A stretch of 12,238 bases of DNA from Verrucomicrobiota bacterium (GCA_003219995.1 QHRC01000050.1:1-12238), one strand, 5' to 3'. Positions 1 through 6,715 are shown, counted from the first letter of the stretch. The notes: a model not told the origin generated them from the letters alone. Made by a program: numbers and translations.

Positions 1-2842
1 AAAGAGTCAGATCGGTGTCTTCAGCGAGCGTTTGCAAACTGAGGCCGCCCGCTTGATTGATCGCTCCCTTGCGAATTGCGCTGATCGCACCAGGCACAAC
101 CGTGATGCAATTCCAGCGATTGTAGGCGCGGCGATCGAGATTGAACCCGCAGGTGTATTCCAACGCCTGGCAACGCGCGATGAACGTGCGCAAGTTGCCG
201 ACCTTGGCATGACCGGAAACCGCGCCGATTCGCTCGTCGGCAAACGGTTCCAGCAAACGTGGGAGCGTGTCGCGCTGAAAATGCGTATCGGCATCCACAA
301 ACACGACAATTCCGTGCCGTATGGCGGAGAGAGCGCGCTGCAACGCTCGCGCTTTGCCGCGATTTTCCTGTTGCAACAAACGAACGCGTGGATCGACATG
401 TGCGAAGCGCTCAATTTCCGCGGCGGTTTTGTCACCCGAACCATCATCAATTACGACGACCTCAATATCGCCTTTGTATTCCGTGTCGAGAAGGGCACGC
501 AAAGTTTCCGCGATTACTTTGCCTTCGTTATAAGCAGACATGATCACGCTGATCGGTTCGGCAAAATCCGCTTTCGGCCCGCGCCGAAAACGATAAGCCA
601 GCCAAATCACGACCAGCGTCCGAATGACCACAAGCGCGGTCGCCACAATCATGAACGCCCAAAGAAATTCTTCGATCCCATGATAAAGCCGGAATCCCGT
701 GCTACTCACCAGCCGGATGAGCGATTGACCGCTCTGCTGCAATCGCGGCATGACCGCGTCACGCGTCGTTCCAAGCAGCGTGCTCAAGAGCACCACAGTA
801 TCGCCCCGAGTATGGAGCCAATCCAAAATGCGGGGAAGTGCTTCGACCGTTTGCGAGCGATCCCCGCCGGCATCGTGGAGCAAGATAATGCTGCCATCGC
901 GCCGTTGCTGTTTGATGCGCTGCAGGATGATGTCGGCCCCCGGTTTTGCCCAATCCTGCGGGTCGATGTTCTCCAGAACGACGAGATAATTAAGGTCCTG
1001 CGCAATTTGCAGCGGAGTCAGCTCGCTTAACTGCGACGGGCTGGTGTCCGCCGCGTAGGGAGGACGAAACAATGTCGTGGCCCGACCGGTGATGCTTTCG
1101 ATTAAAAGCTGCGTTGCATTCAATTCGAGTCGCACATGTTCCGGCCAGCAAAGCGCCAGGTTCGGATGATAATAAGTATGGTTCCCGATCTCGTGTCCGT
1201 CATCGACAATCCGCCGGACGAGGCCCGGGTAGTGCTCGGCATTTGCCCCGACGAGAAAGAACGCCGCCTTTACGTTGACTGCTTTCAGAATATCGAGAAT
1301 CTTCGGCGTCCATCGCGGGTCGGGCCCGTCATCGAAAGTGATTGCAACCTGATGTTCGCCCCCGGCGCCCTGGTGATAAAGCGTGGGAAACTCCGGGAAC
1401 TTCGCGTACCTCGCGGTAAGATATCCCTGAGAATCGGTCCCGAGATTTCGCATTCCATCCGAGCGGGTTTCATCCACCGTGACAATTTCACCGTCGCCCA
1501 CATCGGTGATCGTGTCCGTCCCTCTGAGCACTTCCAACAACGCGCGCGTTTGTTTGTCGATCTTGAAATCGCGAGAAAGATTCAGCGCGTCCCAAAGCGC
1601 CGGGTCCTCGGTGCCGAGCCGGTAAAGCGCAAACCCGCCGGCCTTTTGATCACGCACTTCGCGCAATTCGTTTAAGAACGTCACCACGTCGAGAAACCAA
1701 ACGGCATGCTCTTTGTCCCCGTCCTCAAAATAAAAATAGGGATTGTAACCGGGCGCTTTGACTTCCGCGGTCTCGACTCCCGCGTTATTGGCGCGGCTCA
1801 TCGCTTCCGGAAAGCTGATTAGCTCCGCTTTTTTTCCGCCGATCGTCCAGTCGTATCCATAACTGCCCAGCGCGATGATCCATTGTTTTGTGTCCGCACC
1901 TTCAAGCAATACGTGCAGCCAGCCTTCAAACCAGGAACGCGACCCGAGCGGACCGGGAAGATCGATATCTGAGGTTTCGTCGAAGAGCAGCGCGACAAAA
2001 CGATCGACGTTGTCGGAAAGGTTTTCGAAGTCGATGTAATCCAGCTCCTGTCCTGGTTGGACACAGAGCCATAGTTGCTTGTCATCGTCATGCAGCGCGT
2101 CCGCGAGTTTGTCGATGAAAACGCTGAGGTCTTTTTTATAGACGGGATCGATCTGTTCCCAGTCGATGACCACACCCGTCGCCCGGGCGTTTCGCAACAC
2201 CGTGAGCACGCTGCGAATAAAACGATCTTGTCGATCTTGCGGACCGTGCGCGAGATTTTCGATTGCTTCCGGTTGCCAGCTGTCGCCAACCAGATTGGTC
2301 AGCAGCGGCATCAACGCAATGCCACGGCTCGCCGTGAATTTCGGCAGTCGCGCGTCCGCGTCGATTTGTAAATCACCCAGGCCGTTGGTCACCGCCATCC
2401 ACTCCGGGCAGAGGTGGGTAATTTGCGCCGCATGCTGCTCGAGCGACGCATAACTGTACGGATCGCCGTTGGCGTAGAAGGCGAGGCGCACTTCGTTGCC
2501 CGGAGATTTTTTGCGCGGACGCGCTGGAGGCGATGGCGCTGGCCCGCCCAGTTTTTTTGCCGCTTGCCGGGCTGCGCCGAATTTTTGCCACAGCAACGAG
2601 CTCGGTGCCACTTGTCCCGCCGGATTTTCTTTTTGCAACGCCTTGAGTTGGCCCTTCAACTGCCGCAGCGCGAAGGGAACCTGCATCTGCGGCGCGACAA
2701 AAAGTGTTTGAACGAACAGCACCGTCCCGAGAAAAAACAACACTCCTGCCAGCAACAGAATCAGGCGCAACCGCGGCCAGCGTTTGCCTGCCGGATCGGA
2801 GAAAACGAACGGCGTCAGGGCCCCTGGAGGGATGTCGTGCAT
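1..2842 (-). CDS. Trifunctional GH18-like / NodB deacetylase / GT2 glycosyltransferase fusion (3' end outside window)
   Basis: The frame is open from ATG at 2842 to the left edge: 947 codons are visible and the C-terminus is missing. Domains in order: a membrane segment at residues about 26-50; a GH18-like domain at about 117-425 with the catalytic-type motif VVIDWE (D227, E229); a NodB/CE4 deacetylase domain at about 497-690 with ITFDDGP (D504, D505), HEIGNHTYYHP (metal ligands H555, H559), RPPY (593-596), DPQDW (627-631) and LLHD (H656); a second membrane segment at about 726-750; and a GT2 domain from about 762 with SAYNEG, VVIDDGSGD, the DxD motif FVDADT (D850, D852) and EDTDL near the edge. 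All key residues visible are intact. By family knowledge this should polymerise a hexosamine polysaccharide at the inner membrane, with deacetylation and hydrolase domains outside, functionally like PgaB plus PgaC in one chain. Substrate is inferred, not shown. No good ribosome binding site precedes ATG 2842; the frame continues upstream without another ATG/GTG/TTG to a TAG about 50 bp away. Confidence 0.92.
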   Translation of the reverse strand, partial: MHDIPPGALTPFVFSDPAGKRWPRLRLILLLAGVLFFLGTVLFVQTLFVAPQMQVPFALRQLKGQLKALQKENPAGQVAPSSLLWQKFGAARQAAKKLGGPAPSPPARPRKKSPGNEVRLAFYANGDPYSYASLEQHAAQITHLCPEWMAVTNGLGDLQIDADARLPKFTASRGIALMPLLTNLVGDSWQPEAIENLAHGPQDRQDRFIRSVLTVLRNARATGVVIDWEQIDPVYKKDLSVFIDKLADALHDDDKQLWLCVQPGQELDYIDFENLSDNVDRFVALLFDETSDIDLPGPLGSRSWFEGWLHVLLEGADTKQWIIALGSYGYDWTIGGKKAELISFPEAMSRANNAGVETAEVKAPGYNPYFYFEDGDKEHAVWFLDVVTFLNELREVRDQKAGGFALYRLGTEDPALWDALNLSRDFKIDKQTRALLEVLRGTDTITDVGDGEIVTVDETRSDGMRNLGTDSQGYLTARYAKFPEFPTLYHQGAGGEHQVAITFDDGPDPRWTPKILDILKAVNVKAAFFLVGANAEHYPGLVRRIVDDGHEIGNHTYYHPNLALCWPEHVRLELNATQLLIESITGRATTLFRPPYAADTSPSQLSELTPLQIAQDLNYLVVLENIDPQDWAKPGADIILQRIKQQRRDGSIILLHDAGGDRSQTVEALPRILDWLHTRGDTVVLLSTLLGTTRDAVMPRLQQSGQSLIRLVSSTGFRLYHGIEEFLWAFMIVATALVVIRTLVVIWLAYRFRRGPKADFAEPISVIMSAYNEGKVIAETLRALLDTEYKGDIEVVVIDDGSGDKTAAEIERFAHVDPRVRLLQQENRGKARALQRALSAIRHGIVVFVDADTHFQRDTLPRLLEPFADERIGAVSGHAKVGNLRTFIARCQALEYTCGFNLDRRAYNRWNCITVVPGAISAIRKGAINQAGGLSLQTLAEDTDLTL

Positions 2843-2859
2843 GAGCCGGTTATAGTCGT

Positions 2860-2886
2860 TCAGCGCCGCAAATAAGAAAATCTCAT
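2860..2886 (-). other. Possible 8-codon leader ORF or relic start ahead of the fusion gene
   Basis: An ATG at 2886 opens an 8-residue frame (MRFSYLRR) ending in TGA at 2860-2862, 17 bases before the fusion gene's ATG. The purine-rich GGAAAGAAAG just upstream is the best Shine-Dalgarno-like sequence in the region, and ATG 2842 itself lacks one. Either this is a short upstream ORF coupled to the main gene, or the true start is here and a small indel puts it out of frame. The main frame upstream of ATG 2842 reads plausible protein (LFAALNDYNRL). Confidence 0.3.
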
Positions 2887-2899
2887 TCTTTCTTTCCTA

Positions 2900-2930
2900 T
2901 TGGACGTTCGACGTTCGGCGTTGGACGTTG
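2900..2930. repeat. Period-7 ACGTCCA-type tandem repeat
   Basis: Read on the minus strand this is about four copies of a heptamer: ACGTCCA, ACGCCGA, ACGTCGA, ACGTCCA. It fills much of the 94-bp divergent gap between the fusion gene and the carbonic anhydrase gene. A related copy lies at 12059-12082. Because 7 is not a multiple of 3, the repeat reads through all three frames and generates spurious N-terminal extensions such as NVQRRTSNVQ on the minus strand. Confidence 0.75.
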
Positions 2931-2936
2931 GCGTTT

Positions 2937-3491
2937 ATGAATGTGGACAATCTGCCCGTCGGACACAAGGGTATCGATGCGCGTCTAAAAAACGGGCCGT
3001 CCATCCACCCAAGCGCCTGGGTCGTTCCCGGCGCGACCGTCCTCGGCGACGTTACGCTCGAAGAGGAATCGAGCGTCTGGTACGGCGCCGTTTTGCGCGG
3101 CGACATTAATCGCATTGTCATCGGCCCGCGTTCCAATATCCAGGACAATGCCGTCGTTCATATCGATACCGGCGCTCCGACGAGCATAGGTGAGCTTGTC
3201 ACCGTTGGCCACAGCGCCATCGTGCACGCCTGCAAGATCGACAATGAAGTCCTCGTTGGGATGGGCGCGATCGTTCTCGACGGCGCTGAAATCGGCGCGC
3301 GCTCCATCATTGGTGCGAACGCGCTCGTTACCCTCGGGCTGAAAATTCCGGCCGGCTCGCTCGTTCTTGGCTCACCGGCAAAAATCCGGCGGCAACTCAC
3401 GCTTGACGAACAAAACGACATCGCCCGCTGGGCCTGGAGCTACGTCGAAAGCGCAAAGCATTATTGCGAGTTTTATTCAAAGAAACTGTAG
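2937..3491 (+). CDS. Gamma-class carbonic anhydrase-like hexapeptide-repeat protein
   Basis: The 184-residue protein is a left-handed beta-helix of the gamma carbonic anhydrase / YrdA-PaaY type. Repeating hexapeptides run from about residue 22 to 155 (ATVLGDVTLEEESSVWYGAV, then IVIGPRSNIQDNAVVH). The three presumptive zinc ligands are H75 (AVVH), H92 (VGH) and H97 (IVH), with the 5-residue spacing between the last two expected in the family. R54-G-D56 and N67-Q69-D70 match conserved positions. A C-terminal helix follows. Many relatives of this subgroup have no proven carbonic anhydrase activity, so the reaction (CO2 hydration) is a family inference. An in-frame TTG at 2928 lies in the heptamer repeat, so ATG 2937 is preferred; no clear ribosome binding site is visible. 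The TAG stop lies in an inverted-repeat arm. The gene is divergent from the fusion gene and convergent with glycerate kinase. Confidence 0.88.
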   Translation: MNVDNLPVGHKGIDARLKNGPSIHPSAWVVPGATVLGDVTLEEESSVWYGAVLRGDINRIVIGPRSNIQDNAVVHIDTGAPTSIGELVTVGHSAIVHACKIDNEVLVGMGAIVLDGAEIGARSIIGANALVTLGLKIPAGSLVLGSPAKIRRQLTLDEQNDIARWAWSYVESAKHYCEFYSKKL

Positions 3492-3570
3492 CGGCCTTGT
3501 CGCTTGTCCTGAGCAGAGTCGAAGGAAGCGTCACATTAATGGTTCGGCGGCCATAGATCGCCGCTACAGT
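3485..3570. repeat. 86-bp inverted-repeat element between convergent genes
   Basis: The ends form a perfect 11-bp inverted repeat (ACTGTAGCGGC at 3485-3495, GCCGCTACAGT at 3560-3570). The inside carries a smaller imperfect hairpin (CGCTTGTCCT...AGGAAGCG, 3500-3530) and a CGGCG...CGCCG stem near 3547-3564. The arms contain the TAG stop codons of both the carbonic anhydrase (3489-3491) and glycerate kinase (3564-3566). It could act as a bidirectional transcript end by folding, but no T-run follows, so terminator function is only a possibility. Confidence 0.75.
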
Positions 3571-4748
3571 GACTGCGCCAATTCCCGCGCCCTCTCGCGC
3601 AACAATTCCGCCACACGCACGGTACTCTCCTTCTCACTCATTCCAAGACGAGTCGTTACATAAACTTCATCGAAAATTTCCCGGACTTGTCGGTCTTTAC
3701 TGGCGCGCCCGACGACCGCAAAAACGCGTTTGCCAAGTTGGTGCGCCAGTCGCGCGACACCAGCCGGCGTTTTTCCTTCGAGCGTTTGTCGATCCAAACT
3801 TCCCTCACCCGTAATGACAAAATCGACATCTTTCATCTTCGATATCAGATCGACCGCTTCGATCACGACATCGAAACCAGATCGAATTTCCGCGCCACAA
3901 AAACTCATGAGGCCAAATCCGAGCCCGCCCGCCGCGCCCGCGCCCGGTTCGTCCCGATAATCAACGCCCAAATCTTTTGAAACAACGTCTGCGAGTTTAG
4001 TTAAGGCGCGCTCCAATAGGTCGATCTTATCTTTGGTCGCGCCTTTTTGCGGACCGAACACGCGCGTCGCCCCATTTTGTCCGAGCAACGGATTTCGCAC
4101 ATCGGCTGCGGCGATAATTCTCGGCAGATCGAGTTGTAGAGGCGGCTGTGTCAGCCGCCTGTCTTTTGAATAGGCGCTCGCCGTGGCAAGCGCTTCTACA
4201 TCCCCAGGTAGTTCAATTCGAGTAAGCCTTTCCAATTCAGCCACTGCGCCGGCCAACTCTTCGTCGCCTTCAAGAAATCGAAATCCAAGTGCTCGCCCCA
4301 CGCCAAATCCGCCGTCATTGGTCGCGCTTCCGCCGAGGCCAATAATTATTTCGTGCGCGCCATGTCCCACCGCCTCAAGAAGCATTTCTCCGACTCCAAA
4401 CGTGCTCGCAAGATCGACATTGCGTTCATCAGGCTGAACACGTCGCATCCCCGCCGCTTCGCTCATTTCCATGATGGCGAGCTTTTTGTTCTCGATATAG
4501 GCGTAGCGGCCATCGATTTCACGGCCCAAGGGATCGTGCGCTTTGCATGTGACCCATGAACCTTCGAGTGCATCGCAAATTACGTCCGCTGTTCCCTCGC
4601 CGCCATCGGCCATCGGCACGATGTCGATCTTTGCGTTTGGCAAGATTTCACGCAGACCGGCCGCGATGTTTTCCGCGATTTCGCGCGCGCTCAGTGAGCC
4701 TTTAAATTTATCGGGAGCGATTAAGATCCGCGTGGCATTTCTTGTCAT
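3564..4748 (-). CDS. Glycerate kinase (GarK/GlxK family) with in-frame repeat insertion
   Basis: The 394-residue protein phosphorylates glycerate using ATP, giving 2- or 3-phosphoglycerate, and so links glycerate/glyoxylate metabolism to glycolysis. Diagnostic motifs are APDKFKGSLSA (11-21), MADGGEGTAD (46-55), GLGGSATNDGGFG (137-149), ADVRNPLLG..GA (215-227), VFGPQKGA (230-237), EPGAGAAGGLGFGL and ITGEGSLDRQTLEGKTPAGVA. Residues about 184-205 (VEALATASAYSKDRRLTQPP onward) are absent from the family consensus and are the translation of a palindromic 66-bp repeat (4135-4200). The rest is intact, so the protein may still be active. ATG 4748 is chosen as the start: longer reading to 4832 only translates a dispersed repeat (SFRAKSRNLS). 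No ribosome binding site is visible, and the start sits at the edge of that repeat. The stop is TAG in another repeat arm. Confidence 0.92.
   Translation of the reverse strand: MTRNATRILIAPDKFKGSLSAREIAENIAAGLREILPNAKIDIVPMADGGEGTADVICDALEGSWVTCKAHDPLGREIDGRYAYIENKKLAIMEMSEAAGMRRVQPDERNVDLASTFGVGEMLLEAVGHGAHEIIIGLGGSATNDGGFGVGRALGFRFLEGDEELAGAVAELERLTRIELPGDVEALATASAYSKDRRLTQPPLQLDLPRIIAAADVRNPLLGQNGATRVFGPQKGATKDKIDLLERALTKLADVVSKDLGVDYRDEPGAGAAGGLGFGLMSFCGAEIRSGFDVVIEAVDLISKMKDVDFVITGEGSLDRQTLEGKTPAGVARLAHQLGKRVFAVVGRASKDRQVREIFDEVYVTTRLGMSEKESTVRVAELLRERARELAQSL
4135..4200. repeat. 66-bp double-hairpin repeat inserted in glycerate kinase
   Basis: The element is bounded by TGTAGA (4135-4140) and TCTACA (4195-4200). 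Inside are two hairpins: GGCGGCTG-TGT-CAGCCGCC (4141-4159, perfect) and GCGCTCGCC-GT-GGCAAGCGC (4174-4193, one mismatch). The TGTAG/CTACA ends match those of the element at 3485-3570. The length is exactly 22 codons and the frame used contains no stop. Confidence 0.8.
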
Positions 4749-4829
4749 GTCGAGCGAAGTCGAGACATCTCTTGTCGTTATTTTTCTTAACAGTGAGAGA
4801 TTCCTCGACTTCGCTCGGAATGACAAAGG
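4743..4829. repeat. Inverted-repeat element ('RAKSRNL'-type) between garK and gatB
   Basis: Two arms of about 28 bp with about four mismatches (4745-4772 and 4797-4825, sharing CTCGACTTCGCTCG and AGAGAT) flank an AT-rich spacer of about 25 bp. Translated, the arms give strings such as SFRAKSRNLS and VSTSLDMT, which I recognise as common spurious protein ends in environmental genomes. The left arm overlaps the ATG of glycerate kinase. It may fold as a long hairpin in a gatB-garK transcript. Confidence 0.75.
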
Positions 4830-4845
4830 CAATTAAGGCGCGCGG

Positions 4846-6309
4846 TTACTTCAATTTCCGCTCTAAGATTTCCCCCGCCAACTGCGGATTCGCTTTGCCC
4901 TTCGATAATTTCATGACTTGCCCTTTCAGAAAATTAAGCGAAGCAGCATTGCCAGCCTTGAAATCCGCCGCTGGTTTTGGATTCGCCGCGATGACCTCGT
5001 CGCAAAGTTTTTCGATTGCACTCGCGTCGCTCAATTGTGCGATGCCTTTTTCTTTCACAATTGCGGCCGCTCCTTGACCGCTGGCAAACATTTCCGCGAA
5101 AACTTCCTTGCCTTGTTTGCCGCTAATTTTTCCGCTGTCGATCAAGTTGACGAGCTCATCGAGCGCCTCAGGTGGAATCGGGCAATCGCTGATCGCCTTG
5201 TTTGCGCTGCTCAGCGCGCTTTGGAGATCGTTGAGGATCCAGTTCGCAATGTTCTTCGGTTTCTTCGCTCCTTTGGCCGCCATTTCAAAATAGCGTGCAA
5301 GATCGAGATCATCGGTCAGAACACCGGCATCGTACGATGTCACTTCGTATTGCTTGACAAAGCGCGTCCGTTTCGCCTTCGGCAATTCGGGAATGCGCGC
5401 TCGGGCATCTGCCAGCAACACATCGCTTTTCACGGGCACAAGGTCGGGATCGGGAAAATAGCGATAGTCGTGCGCCGATTCCTTCGTCCGCATGAGAAAG
5501 GTTTCGCCCGCGACGTCATCCCAACCGCGCGTTTCCTGCTCGAGTTTTTCGCCGCGCTCCAAGGCACCGATTTGCCGCTGAATTTCGTAAGCGAGCGCGC
5601 GCCGCACGCCGCTGATCGAGTTCATGTTTTTAATCTCGATCTTCGCGCCAAGTTCCGCCTGTTTTTCGGGTCGCACCGAGACATTGCAGTCGCATCGCAG
5701 TTGACCTTTCTCCATGTCGGCATCACTCACCGCGCCGTAAATCAGGATTTGTTTGAGCGAAGTCAGAAATGCAAAAGCTTCCTCTGGTGAGTTGATCTCA
5801 GGTTGGGTGACGATTTCCATCAACGGCGTACCGGCGCGATTGAAATCGATTCCGGTGCTCGACTCGAAGTGAAAACTTTTCGCCACGTCTTCCTCAAGAT
5901 GGATGCGTACTAAGTTTACCTCCTTGTCCGGAGTCGCGATATTTTTCTGCGCGTCCTTCGGATAAGCGAGATCGTGCAACGGCACACTTCCATTCGTGCA
6001 AAACGGCATATCGTATTGCGAGATCTGGTAATTCTTCGGCATGTCCGGATAAAAATAATTTTTGCGATCAAACTTGCAGATTGGCGCGATGTCGCAGCCG
6101 AGCATCAGCCCAGTGAGCACCGTCATACGCAATGCTTCGTGATTCATTACTGGCAAAGCGCCCGGCAAACCAAGGCAGATCGGACAAGTATGCGTGTTCG
6201 GATCAGCTCCAAACTCCACTGGACAACCGCAAAACATTTTCGAGCGCGTTTTTAGCTGCACGTGCACTTCGAGCCCAATCGTTGTGATGTAGCTCGTTGC
6301 AGATTTCAA
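4846..6309 (-). CDS. gatB: Aspartyl/glutamyl-tRNA(Asn/Gln) amidotransferase subunit B
   Basis: The 487-residue protein is the tRNA-binding and kinase subunit of GatCAB, which converts Glu-tRNA(Gln) and/or Asp-tRNA(Asn) to the amide forms in the cytoplasm. The N-terminal IGLEVHVQLKTRSKMFCGC and the Cys pair in CPICLGLPGALP form the zinc-binding cradle. The central motifs FDRKNYFYPDMPKNYQISQYD and DFNRAGTPLMEIVTQPE, the tail segment ISGKQGKEVFAEM and the C-terminal YqeY-like helical domain are all present, and the length is normal. gatA and gatC are not in the window. The only usable start is TTG at 6309, ten residues before IGLEVH. It has no ribosome binding site and lies at the border of an AT-rich repeat arm. 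It overlaps the TGA of the upstream four-helix-bundle gene as TTGA, so initiation may depend on translational coupling. Confidence 0.96.
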   Translation of the reverse strand: MKSATSYITTIGLEVHVQLKTRSKMFCGCPVEFGADPNTHTCPICLGLPGALPVMNHEALRMTVLTGLMLGCDIAPICKFDRKNYFYPDMPKNYQISQYDMPFCTNGSVPLHDLAYPKDAQKNIATPDKEVNLVRIHLEEDVAKSFHFESSTGIDFNRAGTPLMEIVTQPEINSPEEAFAFLTSLKQILIYGAVSDADMEKGQLRCDCNVSVRPEKQAELGAKIEIKNMNSISGVRRALAYEIQRQIGALERGEKLEQETRGWDDVAGETFLMRTKESAHDYRYFPDPDLVPVKSDVLLADARARIPELPKAKRTRFVKQYEVTSYDAGVLTDDLDLARYFEMAAKGAKKPKNIANWILNDLQSALSSANKAISDCPIPPEALDELVNLIDSGKISGKQGKEVFAEMFASGQGAAAIVKEKGIAQLSDASAIEKLCDEVIAANPKPAADFKAGNAASLNFLKGQVMKLSKGKANPQLAGEILERKLK

Positions 6310-6327
6310 ATTGCAGATTTCAAATTT
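6297..6327. repeat. Left AT-rich terminal repeat of the four-helix-bundle cassette
   Basis: TTGCAGATTTCAAA occurs twice in tandem (6297-6310, 6311-6324). The 19-bp segment AATTGCAGATTTCAAATTT (6309-6327) recurs exactly in inverted orientation at 6693-6711. The segment carries the TGA of the four-helix-bundle gene and the TTG start of gatB. Confidence 0.85.
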
Positions 6328-6671
6328 GAGGCCGCAGACTTGCGTGACGCGACGAAGATGGCAACCAGTTCGTTCGCTTCGTCAAGCAGAAGCTGAGCGC
6401 GCTTTGCAGGAATCAGTTTCGCTTCGATGATTAACTCGAGCCAAAGCTGAGTCTCATCGGCCTCCTCAAGAACGACGCCCATTTTCGCGATGAACTCAGT
6501 TTTAGACCGAGCACGGCAGGCTGCACGATAATTTGCGGCCACGGATGTGCCGGAACGCACCAGCTGATTCGCGATAGCTCGTCCTTCGACACTCTTTGGC
6601 AGAGCGGCAACAAGCTTTATAATGCGCAGCGCGAAATGTTTCGTGCGTGCCTTTAGTTCGTCCGGAGTCAT
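6306..6671 (-). CDS. Four-helix-bundle protein (S23 / 23S rRNA intervening-sequence protein family)
   Basis: The 121-residue product matches the family best known from intervening sequences in 23S rRNA genes, related in fold to the Avd protein of diversity-generating retroelements. Hallmarks are LVRSGTSVAANYRAACRA (about 37-54), SKTEFIAKMGVVLEEADET (56-74) and QLWLELI (75-81), in four amphipathic helices; length is usual for the family. The molecular role of the family is not established; RNA binding has been suggested. No rRNA sequence surrounds it here. It sits between cvpA and gatB inside 19-bp inverted repeats. The last residues (SNLKSAI) are translated from the left repeat, so the original C-terminus may be shorter. 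Its TGA overlaps the gatB TTG as TTGA. ATG 6671 is the start, without a clear ribosome binding site. Confidence 0.88.
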   Translation of the reverse strand: MTPDELKARTKHFALRIIKLVAALPKSVEGRAIANQLVRSGTSVAANYRAACRARSKTEFIAKMGVVLEEADETQLWLELIIEAKLIPAKRAQLLLDEANELVAIFVASRKSAASNLKSAI

Positions 6672-6711
6672 GCTGGCACAATTTGCAATTTTAAATTTGA
6701 AATCTGCAATT
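6309..6711. mobile_element. Putative cassette: four-helix-bundle gene bounded by 19-bp perfect inverted repeats
   Basis: The inverted copies at 6309-6327 and 6693-6711 are identical over 19 bp and AT-rich, unlike the surrounding GC-rich DNA. They enclose only the four-helix-bundle gene. There is no transposase, and I could not identify a clear target duplication. Movement is therefore inferred, either in trans or by recombination between repeats. Confidence 0.5.
6693..6711. repeat. Right AT-rich terminal repeat of the four-helix-bundle cassette
   Basis: AAATTTGAAATCTGCAATT is the exact reverse complement of 6309-6327. A degenerate additional copy (ATTTGCAATTTT) lies just inside, at 6681-6692, mirroring the doubled repeat on the left side. 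Confidence 0.85.
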
Positions 6712-6715
6712 GCTT

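Noticed and set aside
32..1030. Long open frame on the plus strand (332 codons)
   Set aside because: It lies antisense to the GT2 and NodB domains, whose motifs are read cleanly on the minus strand; the plus-strand translation is Arg/His-rich and shows no domain.
1136..1675. Plus-strand open frame of 179 codons
   Set aside because: Antisense shadow of the GH18/NodB junction region of the fusion gene.
3485..4829. CRISPR array or composite transposon made of the repeated elements
   Set aside because: The repeats are of different sequence, irregularly spaced and separated by housekeeping genes, with no transposase or cas gene.
4749..4832. N-terminal extension of glycerate kinase
   Set aside because: It translates only the dispersed inverted repeat (SFRAKSRNLS); the family N-terminus fits ATG 4748.
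4918..5790. Plus-strand open frame of 290 codons
   Set aside because: Antisense to gatB, which is unambiguous; the product has no recognisable family features.
6306..6671. rRNA intervening sequence or a diversity-generating retroelement accessory (Avd) gene
   Set aside because: No 23S rRNA sequence flanks the gene, and no reverse transcriptase or template/variable repeat pair is visible in the window.
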